The notes below the pieces were generated by a model. It ran no database searches. It was given only the letters and a program-made list of their open reading frames with translations, and was not told where the DNA came from. Below, in pieces: positions 17,817-25,129 of a stretch of DNA of 64,000 nucleotides (the first letter of the stretch is position 1; every line of letters starts with the position of its first letter). Both the position numbers and the translations under genes were made by a program. The DNA comes from Mycolicibacterium confluentis (lineage in GTDB: Bacteria > Actinomycetota > Actinomycetes > Mycobacteriales > Mycobacteriaceae): NCBI RefSeq assembly GCF_010729895.1, contig NZ_AP022612.1, forward strand, positions 2,914,001-2,978,000. The letters run 5' to 3'.

Positions 17817-18716
17817 TCACAAATCTCGCGGCGGGGGTTGATCGCCCAGCCACTCCATTCCTTGTTCCTCCATGAATTCGAAGACCCACTCGTTCGCGCT
17901 ACGCACATCGTCTGCGATCGGCGAAACCGGATGCGGAGTGAAGAGCCAAACGAGTTCTTGTATCTGTTCCTCCGACAGGGGCGGGAGCAGCCGGACGGTA
18001 GGCATCTCACTGTCAGAGGCCCTAACCTCTCGGACGACGCCGCCTCGAACTCGGTTGTACTGCCTGAAATTCTTGAAGCAGTTGGTCGATACTTCGTCAG
18101 TACCCCAGATCCGCAGAGCGGTGACTACACCGTGGCCAAGGGTCCAAGATACCTGCGTGATCCCGAAGGGCTGGCCTCCCGGCGCTGCATATACCACTGG
18201 GCCTACTCCACACAGTGCGTGTCGGTGCTCGGGCAGCAATGACCGCCCGATGAAGACGCGCCACTCGGGTATGTCCTGATCCGCGTAGATCCTTGGCGGG
18301 TCGTCGGAGTGGACGAGGAACCGATTGTCGTAGTAAGCGCGCAGAAGAGCGACCTTGATTGCCCATCGCCGGAATACTCTCGGATCGCAACGATTGTCGT
18401 CGTTGTCGGGTTCGAAGACCCAAGGTTCGACGATCGAATCCAAGTCGTTCATCCACTCGTTGTTGCACTTCTCGCAGACGCGTTTCACCACGACCGAGAA
18501 CAAGTCCTCAGATCTGTCGTAGACCATCGTGCCGTCCGCTTGGCTGAACCGTTGAAACTTTCGTTCGACCCCCGGCAGGCCTGTCATGTATTCGCCGGTT
18601 TCGAGCGTTTTCTTCCACGACGACCTGAAGACGTGCTCGCGTGTCACGGGCGAGTCACTGCCGCAGAACATGCAGATTGGGCGTTGTTGCGGTTTCCCTT
18701 TGTTCTTCTTGCTCAT
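17817..18716 (-). CDS. HNH-type nuclease-like protein
   Basis: A 299-residue protein. The N-terminus has a zinc/HNH layout: CMFCGSDSPVTREHVF (first Cys pair, then the E-H of the beta-beta-alpha nuclease core) and, some 75 residues on, VCEKCNNEWMNDLD (second Cys pair and Asn). The same C-x2-C, EH, C-x2-CN-x-W arrangement occurs in HNH endonucleases of phages, toxins and defence systems. The remaining ~200 residues are unrecognised. The start codon directly follows the stop of a 52-residue zinc-ribbon gene, so both are coupled. Placed near attR, where satellites and prophages carry cargo, it could be a defence or anti-helper nuclease, or a homing-type enzyme. Confidence 0.65.
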   Translation of the reverse strand: MSKKNKGKPQQRPICMFCGSDSPVTREHVFRSSWKKTLETGEYMTGLPGVERKFQRFSQADGTMVYDRSEDLFSVVVKRVCEKCNNEWMNDLDSIVEPWVFEPDNDDNRCDPRVFRRWAIKVALLRAYYDNRFLVHSDDPPRIYADQDIPEWRVFIGRSLLPEHRHALCGVGPVVYAAPGGQPFGITQVSWTLGHGVVTALRIWGTDEVSTNCFKNFRQYNRVRGGVVREVRASDSEMPTVRLLPPLSEEQIQELVWLFTPHPVSPIADDVRSANEWVFEFMEEQGMEWLGDQPPPRDL

Positions 18717-18875
18717 TTAGACGCTGCCGACACACGTTCCCATGCACTCGGCGGCCACCACCCATTGCTTGACGACCCGCCCGTTTGAGGCCTTGGTTCT
18801 GATGGTCTGTTGCACCGGGCCTCCGCACTGCTTGCACGGTTCGGCCCGCGTGACAACCCGATCACTAGTTGACAT
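18717..18875 (-). CDS. Small zinc-ribbon protein (52 aa)
   Basis: A 52-residue protein with a Cys pair in EPCKQCGGPVQQT and a second Cys pair in AECMGTC, forming a zinc-ribbon. Its stop codon TAA is immediately followed by the ATG of the HNH-type gene, so the two are probably co-translated and may work together. The start at 18875 gives the compact domain; longer forms upstream are not coding-like. Confidence 0.6.
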   Translation of the reverse strand: MSTSDRVVTRAEPCKQCGGPVQQTIRTKASNGRVVKQWVVAAECMGTCVGSV

Positions 18876-19072
18876 GGCCCGATTGTCTCGCCGGGCGTTG
18901 TGGTGGAGTGCAGACGACACGCGCGTTTCGGGAAACGACAGAATCAAGCTTTCGCCGAGATGACCGCGCGGGTCCGGCACGCCGAGCGCTTGTCGTTCTT
19001 TCGAGCAATCCACGACAGGAGTCCGACACGCCCCTTCGGCTGCACGCTCAGGTCACGACAATCTCGGCGTGC

Positions 19073-19261
19073 TCATCGGCCCATACCTTTGACAACTTCG
19101 TCAAGTTCGGCGGGATCGAATTTCAGCAACCGCGGTCCAACTCGGTGGGCCGGAACGATCTTTTTGTGAACGTAGCTGCGAAGCGTGTTCGTAGAAACGC
19201 CGATATATGCGGCAGCTTCGACCGTTGACAAAAAGCGAGAATTGGTTGGATTGACGGACAC
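19073..19261 (-). CDS. Excisionase/AlpA-like HTH protein (second copy)
   Basis: Sixty-two residues from a GTG preceded by AAAGGG. Motif: STVEAAAYIGVSTNTLRSY, then KKIVPAHRVGPRLLKF, closely matching the first AlpA-like protein (IPAHRVGKRLLRF). Its position about 390 bp from attR favours a recombination directionality factor (Xis) for the integrase. Longer starts upstream would add an unrelated basic tail. Confidence 0.75.
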   Translation of the reverse strand: MSVNPTNSRFLSTVEAAAYIGVSTNTLRSYVHKKIVPAHRVGPRLLKFDPAELDEVVKGMGR

Positions 19262-19649
19262 AACAAGCAGCCCTTTCGGGTGATTTGGCGTGCGATCTCG
19301 GCTCGCCAGCGAGGTCCGTTCCTCGTGCAACCTTAGTCTTATTGTTGCGCAATTGCCACTGGCGCATGCCATTGTTTCGCAGTGGTGATTAATGGCGGCA
19401 GTGGGTGGCTGTCGGCCCTGAATCGTGAGACTTACCGGGTTGTCGATGGCGCAGGCCGGTCGCCGCTACGCGGGGCCGTGCGTGCGCCTGGCGTGCCGTC
19501 ATGGTAAGGCGCGTCGAGACCACCCCGCCATGGCGGAGGGTTGACGAGCGCGCGCCAGCAACCACGGTAAGAAAAGGGAGATCGCCCGTGGATAGCCCAT
19601 CGGGCGATGCCAATCGGCAAAAAGCGCCGTTGACTTGCGTAAACAGATG
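19262..19649. other. Right end of the element: putative attP arm region
   Basis: No gene is supported. It contains a perfect hairpin (ATCGCCCG 19581-19588 with CGGGCGAT 19601-19608) and the 10-mer TGGATAGCCC at 19589-19598. The same 10-mer, in the same orientation, lies at 7775-7784 near the left end, so these may be arm-type integrase or Xis sites. Confidence 0.45.
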
Positions 19650-19722
19650 GTGGTCCCGGCTGGTATCGAACCAGCGACCTTCCGCGTGTGAGGCGGACGC
19701 TCTCCCACTGAGCTACGAGACC
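19648..19722 (-). tRNA. tRNA-Val (CAC)
   Basis: On the minus strand a full cloverleaf: acceptor GGTCTCG pairing with CGGGACC (one G-T), anticodon stem TCCGC/GCGGA around CTCACAC (anticodon CAC), T-arm with GGTTCGATACC, discriminator A and encoded CCA. The element inserted at its 3' end and restored it, so this gene should remain functional. Confidence 0.95.
19650..19672 (+). repeat. attR core within tRNA-Val 3' end
   Basis: Twenty-three bases identical to 7625-7647, covering the T-arm and acceptor 3' strand of tRNA-Val(CAC). Using a tRNA 3' end as attB is the common strategy of tyrosine integrases because the incoming copy rebuilds the gene. Confidence 0.92.
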
Positions 19723-20115
19723 GTCATTCGAAGGATTCGAACGAGGCAGAAGATTAGCACGCTTGTCTGCAGGTACCAGAATCCGCTGGTCAGCACAGGT
19801 CGATTGACCTTCCCCTCGGGCCGCCGACTCGCCACTCACCGCCGCGGGGAGTCCGCCACGCGGAGGACTCCGCTTGCCCCCCCCCCTGGGGGACCACCGC
19901 CCGACCGACAGTCCACCTTGACACCTGCTGCCGCCGCGCGGGTTCCGGGAGGGCGCTTGATGACGCCCCCTGGGCCGCGGATTCGCGGCGTCTCGGCCGA
20001 GACGCGCGCTCCTCTGAACGCACCAAATACCGCTGGTGAACAAGGGATTTGTGTCTGGGCGCCAACGTGCACTAATGTTCTGCATCGCACCGGGCGACGA
20101 TCTCGCCCGAGGCAC
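19723..20115. promoter_or_regulatory. Divergent promoter region between tRNA loci
   Basis: No protein gene is supported. For the rightward tRNA operon, TTGTGT (20049-20054) and TAATGT (20073-20078) are 18 bases apart, a fair SigA promoter about 37 bp before tRNA-Gly. The gap also has a run of ten C (19877-19886) and several GC-rich inverted repeats (for example GGAGTCC/GGACTCC near 19848-19870). Confidence 0.5.
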
Positions 20116-20188
20116 GCGGATGTAGCGCAGTTGGTAGCGCATCACCTTGCCAAGGTGAGGGTCGCGGGTTCGAATCCCGTCATCCGCT
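20116..20188 (+). tRNA. tRNA-Gly (GCC)
   Basis: Acceptor GCGGATG pairs with CATCCGC; anticodon stem TCACC/GGTGA around TTGCCAA gives anticodon GCC; the T-arm contains GGTTCGAATCC. First gene of a Gly-Cys-Val tRNA operon, an order I also recall from M. tuberculosis. Confidence 0.95.
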
Positions 20189-20215
20189 CGAAGGTGCAGT
20201 GGCATCAACCCCAGC

Positions 20216-20286
20216 GGTGGAGTGGCCGAGTGGTGAGGCAACGGCCTGCAAAGCCGTGCACACGGGTTCGATTCCCGTCTCCACCT
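20216..20286 (+). tRNA. tRNA-Cys (GCA)
   Basis: Acceptor GGTGGAG pairs with CTCCACC; anticodon stem ACGGC/GCCGT around CTGCAAA gives anticodon GCA; T-arm GGTTCGATTCC. It lies 27 bases after tRNA-Gly. Confidence 0.95.
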
Positions 20287-20300
20287 CCGAGATTTACCCG

Positions 20301-20375
20301 GCGCGATTAGCTCAGCGGGAGAGCGCTTCCCTGACACGGAAGAGGTCACTGGTTCAATCCCAGTATCGCGCACCA
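20301..20375 (+). tRNA. tRNA-Val (GAC)
   Basis: Acceptor GCGCGAT pairs with ATCGCGC; the anticodon loop CTGACAC gives anticodon GAC; discriminator A and encoded CCA. Last gene of the tRNA operon. Its 3' half does not match the attachment core, so it is not the element's target. Confidence 0.95.
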
Positions 20376-20385
20376 TACAACGTCA

Positions 20386-20405
20386 GGCCCGGTTTCGACC
20401 GGGCC
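20386..20405 (+). terminator. Terminator of the tRNA operon
   Basis: A perfect 8-bp stem GGCCCGGT/ACCGGGCC closed by TTCG, 11 bases after the last tRNA and followed by TTCGTCG. This stem-without-long-T-run form is common in mycobacteria. Confidence 0.75.
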
Positions 20406-20462
20406 TTCGTCGTCTCCGCACCACTTCCTTCTCCGTTGCGGCTCAACGGATCTCCGTTCGGT

Positions 20463-20830
20463 CGTTCCTGGCACTCCGCGCAACTCGACTGTTCCGCGGT
20501 CCTCGAATCCGGTGCCCGAGCCGGCCACGAGGTCACGGACGGTGCGCGAAACGAGGATCTCCCCGGCGCCGGCCAGGTTGACGATCCGCGCCGCGATGTG
20601 CACGGCGATTCCGGCGATGCGGTCATCCCGCAGTTCGCACTCCCCGGTGTGGATGCCCGCGTCGCGCAGAGCTCCTGAGCCCAACGGATGGCCTGTGTGT
20701 GTCGAGGGTGAGGAGATGACCGTCGCCAGCACTCTCCACCACCGTGCCGCCGAATCGGTGCGTGAGGTCGGTGGTGATCTCGTTGAACCGGTGCAGCACC
20801 GCACCCCACCGCTCGTCACCCGGGGTCCGC
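20463..20830 (-). pseudogene. Decayed class III nucleotidyl cyclase domain
   Basis: Two frames carry consecutive pieces of a class III cyclase. The first (about 20826-20680) reads [20 protein letters not shown] and [10 protein letters not shown], the central metal/substrate-loop region. The second (about 20678-20463) reads [39 protein letters not shown] and [15 protein letters not shown], the C-terminal half. The shift lies near 20680, where the helix normally joining the halves is also missing. No upstream catalytic start remains. It directly follows the alpha/beta hydrolase gene, a pairing often fused in mycobacterial cyclases, so this may be the relic of such a fusion. Confidence 0.7.
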
Positions 20831-20840
20831 GGAGCCGGCC

Positions 20841-21758
20841 TCACCCCGGAGCGGCCGACGGACTCCCGATGAACTCGATGGCCGCGTTGATCGCGGGCCG
20901 GTGCCGCAGCACCCGGTAGTGCGCCAGACGGCCCAGGCCGCGCGTGGTGAACAGCGTCGACTCCGGCCACGTCTCGATGATCTGCTCGCTGGCCTCATAG
21001 GGCGCGTCGGGGTCGTCAGGGTCGTGCACCAGCAGCAGTGGCAGGTGTCCCGTGCGACTGGCCAGCACGGGGATGTCGGTCTCCAGCAGCGGCATCCCGA
21101 TCCGGCGAGACAGCCTGCGGTGCAGCCCATCCCGGATCCGGGGGCCGAATCCGTGCCGTTCGGCGAACAGGTCCAGATAATGCGGGAAGTTCCCCATCGG
21201 GGCCAAGAACACCAGGCGTTCGACGGGCAGGCCCTGCGCGACCGCCAGGGCCGACGCCTTGGCGCCCAGGGAGTGCGCCACGATCGCCCGGGCGGGGCCG
21301 TGCTCACGCACCATGGCGTGGACCGCGTGCGTGCACTCGAGCAGTGTGGTCCGACCCGGGGCCAACTCCCCCGGCCCCGACTCGTTGTGGCTCGGCAGGT
21401 CGAAGGCGATGACTCGATGCCCCGCCTCGACGAGGGGCTTGACGAACACCCCCATGTGCGCGCGGAAACCGCCCCATCCGTGGACCAGATAGACCGGCGG
21501 CCCCTCACCCCACGCCTCGCCGACCACCAGGTGGCCGTCCCACGTCGCCTCGACCCGCGTTCCTGGCGGCACGCCGGGAGGCATCTTCAATGCCGAGTCC
21601 ACCGTCGGCGGGGTGCACCACAGTTCGACGGCCCACCGTGACCCGATCACCGGCGCGAACCGTTCCAGCAGGCCGAACGCCCTGCGCACCTTCGGGTCGA
21701 CAGGCTCCTCTATGCCCGACTGCTCCAGTTTCTCGCCCCCACCGGCAACCCGGTCCAT
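20841..21758 (-). CDS. Alpha/beta hydrolase
   Basis: About 305 residues with the alpha/beta hydrolase signature: oxyanion region YLVHGWGG, nucleophile Ser in VAHSLGAKA, acid Asp in VHDPDDPDAP and His in GRLAHYRVL. Substrate unknown; probably a cytoplasmic esterase-type enzyme. I chose the ATG at 21758, preceded by GGTGGGGCGAGG, over a start 93 bases earlier. Remnants of a nucleotidyl cyclase lie just downstream on the same strand, in another frame. Confidence 0.8.
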   Translation of the reverse strand: MDRVAGGGEKLEQSGIEEPVDPKVRRAFGLLERFAPVIGSRWAVELWCTPPTVDSALKMPPGVPPGTRVEATWDGHLVVGEAWGEGPPVYLVHGWGGFRAHMGVFVKPLVEAGHRVIAFDLPSHNESGPGELAPGRTTLLECTHAVHAMVREHGPARAIVAHSLGAKASALAVAQGLPVERLVFLAPMGNFPHYLDLFAERHGFGPRIRDGLHRRLSRRIGMPLLETDIPVLASRTGHLPLLLVHDPDDPDAPYEASEQIIETWPESTLFTTRGLGRLAHYRVLRHRPAINAAIEFIGSPSAAPG

Positions 21759-22001
21759 CCTCGCCCCACCCTTCGATACGGTCGGCAGGCTGGCTCCCCC
21801 GCGCCTGCCCGACGCGTCGCTAACACTCAGGCACACCGCGGCCCTGGTCAACCCGACGTCAGAATCGCGTCAGAACCGATTGTGCACGCACTCATGGCCC
21901 TTGAGCGGACCGCGCCGCCACCGAAATCGACGTGAGGGCTGTAAATCGCGCCGAACCACGACCCTGGTGTCGATCTCGGAGACGCCATGACAGCCGGGTC
22001 G

Positions 22002-22190
22002 TCACAGCCCGGTGGAGGTGGCCCGGTGGGCGCCGGGCAGCGGTGGATCGCCCGGACACCAGTGCGTGCACGTGACACCCGGCGGACAGTTCCCGCCTTC
22101 ATAACTGGGACCGAAAGCGGGGCCGGCCCCAGCGCCTCCCACGCCGAGCGCCGACCCCGGGCAGGTTCCCCCTGCCAGCACCGCGGCCAT
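22002..22190 (-). CDS. Small putative secreted protein with WCPGDPP motif
   Basis: A 62-residue frame containing NCPPGVTCTHWCPGDPPLPG. I recall a family of small exported mycobacterial proteins ending in a similar Cys-rich PPGV-x-CTHWCPGDP segment. The N-terminus (MAAVLAGGTCPGSALG) is a weak signal peptide. It could be a shortened or degenerate member. The 21759-22352 stretch otherwise holds no gene I can support. Confidence 0.4.
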   Translation of the reverse strand: MAAVLAGGTCPGSALGVGGAGAGPAFGPSYEGGNCPPGVTCTHWCPGDPPLPGAHRATSTGL

Positions 22191-22352
22191 GAGCCATCGC
22201 GACGTCCGTGTCGCGGCCGCGTCCCCTCCCGTGCGCCAACGGATGAGTCCAGAGTCCCCCTCTCGGCGGCCTCACGGGCGGTATTGACTACACGTCCAGC
22301 ATCCCCACAGGAGCCCTCGACATCGACGCCAGGGTTGTGAGTGCGGAGCCGG

Positions 22353-22757
22353 CTACGACCCTGGTGCAGAAACGGGCGGTCGCACCGAGCGGCGCGGGCG
22401 CAGCGCACCCCACAGCCCCACTCCGATACCGACCACGGCCCCACCCAGGCCGATCAGCTGCTGTCCCCGCTTGAGGTCGCCGTGCACGCTGAGACCGCCC
22501 AGCAGGTCGGCCGCGTCGGCGCCGCCAGAGGCCAGGAACCAGCCGCGGGTGTCGCGCCGGCGCAGCGCCGCCCCGATCAACAGGCCGCCGATGAGCGCGT
22601 CCCGGTACCCCATCGACCGGAGCAGCAGACGCGCCGACGGCCCCGGATCCTCGGGTTCACCCCAGAGCCTGTTGGCCCGCAGGGGGTCGATGAGGAAGGA
22701 CGTTCCCGACGCAAGCCGGACGCCGCCAGCGATGAGCGCGGCACGGTCGATCGACAT
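22353..22757 (-). CDS. Small hypothetical membrane-associated protein
   Basis: A 134-residue protein of unknown function with two moderately hydrophobic segments: DALIGGLLIGAALRR (about 52-66) and GLGGAVVGIGVGLWGAL (about 103-119). Gly/Ala-rich helices and a short Arg-rich tail suggest a small membrane protein. No catalytic motif is seen. Confidence 0.6.
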   Translation of the reverse strand: MSIDRAALIAGGVRLASGTSFLIDPLRANRLWGEPEDPGPSARLLLRSMGYRDALIGGLLIGAALRRRDTRGWFLASGGADAADLLGGLSVHGDLKRGQQLIGLGGAVVGIGVGLWGALRPRRSVRPPVSAPGS

Positions 22758-23076
22758 GTCCGCAGCCTAGGGATCAGCAGCGGGCGGGAAGGCCAAGTCG
22801 CAGAAATGAGCCATCTCAGAACGGCAACGGTCCGCTCACGCCACGGCCGCAGATAGCCCTGATATTTATGGCATAAGTCTCATTTCTGTGCGCCCAGCTA
22901 AGAAGACGGGCTAAAGAAAAACAGTTTTTACTCGAATCTGGTCACGTCCGACACCAGATCCCCCTTCGAGTTGGCACACCACCGTTGAACTGGTAGTTTT
23001 CTCGCTCGTCGTTGTTCAAATACGCGCAGAATTTGAATTTAAATTGCGCAGAAACATGTTGTTCACGCCATAAAAA
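22758..23076. promoter_or_regulatory. AT-rich leader upstream of the NlpC/P60-like gene
   Basis: No gene. Base composition drops sharply (the line at 23041 is 43% GC). CAGAAATGAG at 22801-22810 is repeated inverted at 22879-22888. The region must hold the promoter of the rightward gene and is a plausible Lsr2-binding tract. I see no known riboswitch. Confidence 0.5.
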
Positions 23077-23856
23077 TTGGTAAACGTGACAGAGGGCACG
23101 TTTTTTGCGACCCCCAAAAGTGTGTTGTTAGCGTCCCTCTGCATGTTTGCTCTAGCCACTTTGTTGACACTCGTCAATCAGGTGTCGGGCACTCCGTACG
23201 TCTCCGGCGGTGACTCACCGCGGGGAACGGATTGCTCGGGCCTGGCCTCGTGGGTCGCCAACGCCGCGACGGGACGCCCCGTCTACGGCGATCGGTTCCA
23301 CACCGGAAATCAGGAGCGGGCCCTACTGGCTCGCGGCTTCAAATACGGCACCGCGCCCAACGCTCTGGTGATCGGCTGGAACGGCGGCCACACCGCCGTG
23401 ACGCTGCCGGACGGCACCCCGGTCTCCAGCGGCGAGGGCGGCGGAGTCAAGGTCGGTGGCGGCGGCGCCTACCAGAAGCAGTTCACCAAGCACATGTACC
23501 TGCCCGCGGAGCAGATGGCCGGCGCCGAGCCCGCGCCGATCGATCCGATGCTGCCCCCGCCCCCGCCGGAGCCGGTGATCGTCCAGGCCGACACCCTGAT
23601 GCCGCCGCCCCCGCCGCCGGCACCCGAGCCGTTGCCGCCTCCTGGCCCCGAGGTGATCCCGGTCGACGCGATGCTTCCGCCGCCGCCGGCACCCGAGCTG
23701 CTGCCGCCTCCTGGCCCCGAGGTGATCCCGGTCGACGCGATGCTTCCGCCGCCGCCGGCACCCGAGCTGTTGCCGCCGCCCGGCCCCGAGTTCATCACCG
23801 CCGACAACAACATGGTGCCGCCTCCGGCGCCGGACGCCCCGCCGATCGGGGTCTGA
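23077..23856 (+). CDS. NlpC/P60-like exported protein with proline-rich repeats
   Basis: A 259-residue protein. A TTG start gives a hydrophobic signal segment (SVLLASLCMFALATLLTLV, about 15-33). The NlpC/P60-like domain follows: GTPYVSGGDSPRGTDCSG with the catalytic-type Cys, then VIGWNGGHTAVTLPDG with the His. This family cleaves or modifies peptidoglycan peptides. The C-terminal ~110 residues are Pro-rich and contain a perfect 69-bp tandem repeat (unit 23 residues, EVIPVDAMLPPPPAP followed by ELLPPPGP) at 23651-23788. The domain is short, so activity is uncertain. The start is uncertain because the upstream region is AT-rich and lacks a strong ribosome site; GTG at 23086 is an alternative. 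Confidence 0.7.
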   Translation: MVNVTEGTFFATPKSVLLASLCMFALATLLTLVNQVSGTPYVSGGDSPRGTDCSGLASWVANAATGRPVYGDRFHTGNQERALLARGFKYGTAPNALVIGWNGGHTAVTLPDGTPVSSGEGGGVKVGGGGAYQKQFTKHMYLPAEQMAGAEPAPIDPMLPPPPPEPVIVQADTLMPPPPPPAPEPLPPPGPEVIPVDAMLPPPPAPELLPPPGPEVIPVDAMLPPPPAPELLPPPGPEFITADNNMVPPPAPDAPPIGV

Positions 23857-23860
23857 CCCC

Positions 23861-24556
23861 CTACCCGCGACGCCGCTCCAGTTCCGCCACCAGGCGGCCG
23901 ACGGCGTCGCGGAGGTCGTCGGGCACCGCGACCGTCTGCAGACGCCCTGAGGCGCGCGGTTCCCGCGCCCCAGCGGTCATGCGCGCGGCCTTGGCGCGCC
24001 GCCGCCAGATCACCATGACGAACCCGCCGAGACCGGCGACGGCGATCAGGCCCACAGTGGCCAGGTGAAGTCCGCCGCCACCCTCGGCGGGTTCGTGCCG
24101 TGTCTCGGGTTGCCCCTCGGCGCTCGGCGTCGCCTCCGCCGACGTTCTGGTCTCGGGTGACGTCGAGCCCGGCTGCGAGTCGCCGCCCACGGCCAACACC
24201 ACGATCAGCGAAACCACCAGCGTTGCCAGCAGCACTGCACTGCCGATCAGGAACAGCGTGATCGCGCGCAGCGGCGTGCGTGTCGCGTAATCGGTCGTTC
24301 GATACGAGAGCGGATTGACCGTCGGCGCGGCGCCCTCACCGGGCTGCGGCCGCGGCGCGGTGCCGATCACGGCCCCGCGCAACCTCTTCAACTCAGCGCG
24401 CAGAGACTTCTCGTCGTCGGCCCACAGCGCGTCATCCAGCCCATTGACGGCTTCTGCGACAGCGGGCCAGCGTTCGGGCGGCAGCGTCAGCCGCGGCAGC
24501 GAGGTCAACGTCACCGATGCCTCGTCGATGAGGGCCATCGGCAACTCGTCAGACAC
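23861..24556 (-). CDS. Hypothetical membrane protein (231 aa)
   Basis: Not recognised. The N-terminal ~65 residues form a helical unit (WPAVAEAVNGLDDALWADDE, then LRAELKRLRG). Two transmembrane helices follow: AITLFLIGSAVLLATLVVSL (about 97-122) and LATVGLIAVAGLGGFVMVIW (about 165-185), separated by an acidic Thr/Ser/Pro-rich loop. An Arg-rich segment and an amphipathic C-terminal helix end the protein. It converges with the NlpC/P60-like gene with only 4 bases between stops. Confidence 0.6.
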   Translation of the reverse strand: MSDELPMALIDEASVTLTSLPRLTLPPERWPAVAEAVNGLDDALWADDEKSLRAELKRLRGAVIGTAPRPQPGEGAAPTVNPLSYRTTDYATRTPLRAITLFLIGSAVLLATLVVSLIVVLAVGGDSQPGSTSPETRTSAEATPSAEGQPETRHEPAEGGGGLHLATVGLIAVAGLGGFVMVIWRRRAKAARMTAGAREPRASGRLQTVAVPDDLRDAVGRLVAELERRRG

Positions 24557-24605
24557 AAGGCGCGATCTTAGTCAGCCGCCCAGGCCCGCCTGTCAGGATC
24601 GAACC

Positions 24606-25097
24606 ATGGCCGACCGCATCGAAGTCACCCGCACGATCGCCGCACCCGCCGCCGACATCTTCGCGCTGCTGTGCGACCCCCAGGGCCATGTGGCCATCGA
24701 CTCCTCCGGGATGCTGCAGGACGCCGAGGGTGCGCCCGCGGCAGGCGTCGGCGACGAGTTCGTGGTGCACATGGATCGCGAGTCCCTCAACGACTTCCCC
24801 GAACTCGGGCGCTACGACGTCACGGTGCACATCACCGAGTTCGAGCGTGACCGACTGATCGCGTGGACGATCCTGGGGCAGATCAAACCGCAGATCGGCC
24901 ATGTCTACGGCTACCGCCTGGACCCGCAGGCCGATTCCACGGTGGTGACGTCCTTCTATGACTGGTCCCAGATCGGTCAGACCTGGCGCGACGCGGGCAT
25001 CTTCCCGGTGATCTCCGAGGGTGCGCTGCGCGCGACGTTGGGCGTGCTCGATCGCACTGTGCGGCGCGGATACCCACAGGCGTCAACTCGAGGTTGA
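24606..25097 (+). CDS. SRPBCC (START-like) family protein
   Basis: A 163-residue protein starting ADRIEVTRTIAAPAADIFAL, the classic first strand and helix of polyketide-cyclase/START-like proteins that bind hydrophobic ligands. The end SFYDWSQIGQTWRDAG also fits. Its 3' end overlaps the first of two palindromes that control the next gene. Confidence 0.8.
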   Translation: MADRIEVTRTIAAPAADIFALLCDPQGHVAIDSSGMLQDAEGAPAAGVGDEFVVHMDRESLNDFPELGRYDVTVHITEFERDRLIAWTILGQIKPQIGHVYGYRLDPQADSTVVTSFYDWSQIGQTWRDAGIFPVISEGALRATLGVLDRTVRRGYPQASTRG

Positions 25098-25127
25098 CGT
25101 ACGCCTGGCGTCAACCTAGCGTTGACG
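25081..25127 (+). promoter_or_regulatory. Twin palindromic operator over a leaderless promoter of clpC2
   Basis: Two identical palindromes, CGTCAAC-N5-GTTGACG, occupy 25081-25099 and 25109-25127. TTGACG (25094-25099) and TAGCGT (25117-25122) form a -35 and -10 pair 17 bases apart, so transcription should begin at or next to the ATG at 25130 (leaderless mRNA). A bound dimer would cover both promoter boxes. Confidence 0.7.
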
Positions 25128-25129
25128 AC

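Larger units (their letters stand above)
7625..19672. mobile_element. 12.0-kb tRNA-Val-integrated, capsid-encoding satellite-like element
   Basis: A 23-bp direct repeat bounds the element; the copies start at 7625 and 19650, so the excised circle would be 12,025 bp. The right copy is the 3' end of tRNA-Val(CAC). Contents: tyrosine integrase next to the left end, Ntn-hydrolase candidate, small-terminase-like protein, PrimPol-ATPase, an AlpA-like regulator with two unknown partners, major capsid protein, small basic proteins, HNH protein, zinc-ribbon protein, and an Xis-like HTH near the right end. Sampled lines at 9241 and 9601 are 63% and 50% GC against 70% for a host line at 40321. No portal, large terminase, protease, tail, holin or lysin is present. 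M. tuberculosis phiRv2 is, from memory, a similar small element in a tRNA-Val gene, upstream of clpC2 as here. Confidence 0.9.

Noticed and set aside
20301..20375. tRNA-Val(GAC) as the element's integration site
   Set aside because: Its 3' end differs from the 23-bp repeat; only tRNA-Val(CAC) at 19648-19722 contains the core.
22758..23076. c-di-AMP (ydaO) riboswitch before the NlpC/P60-like gene
   Set aside because: Such switches precede some cell-wall hydrolases, but I could not find the conserved core sequences here.
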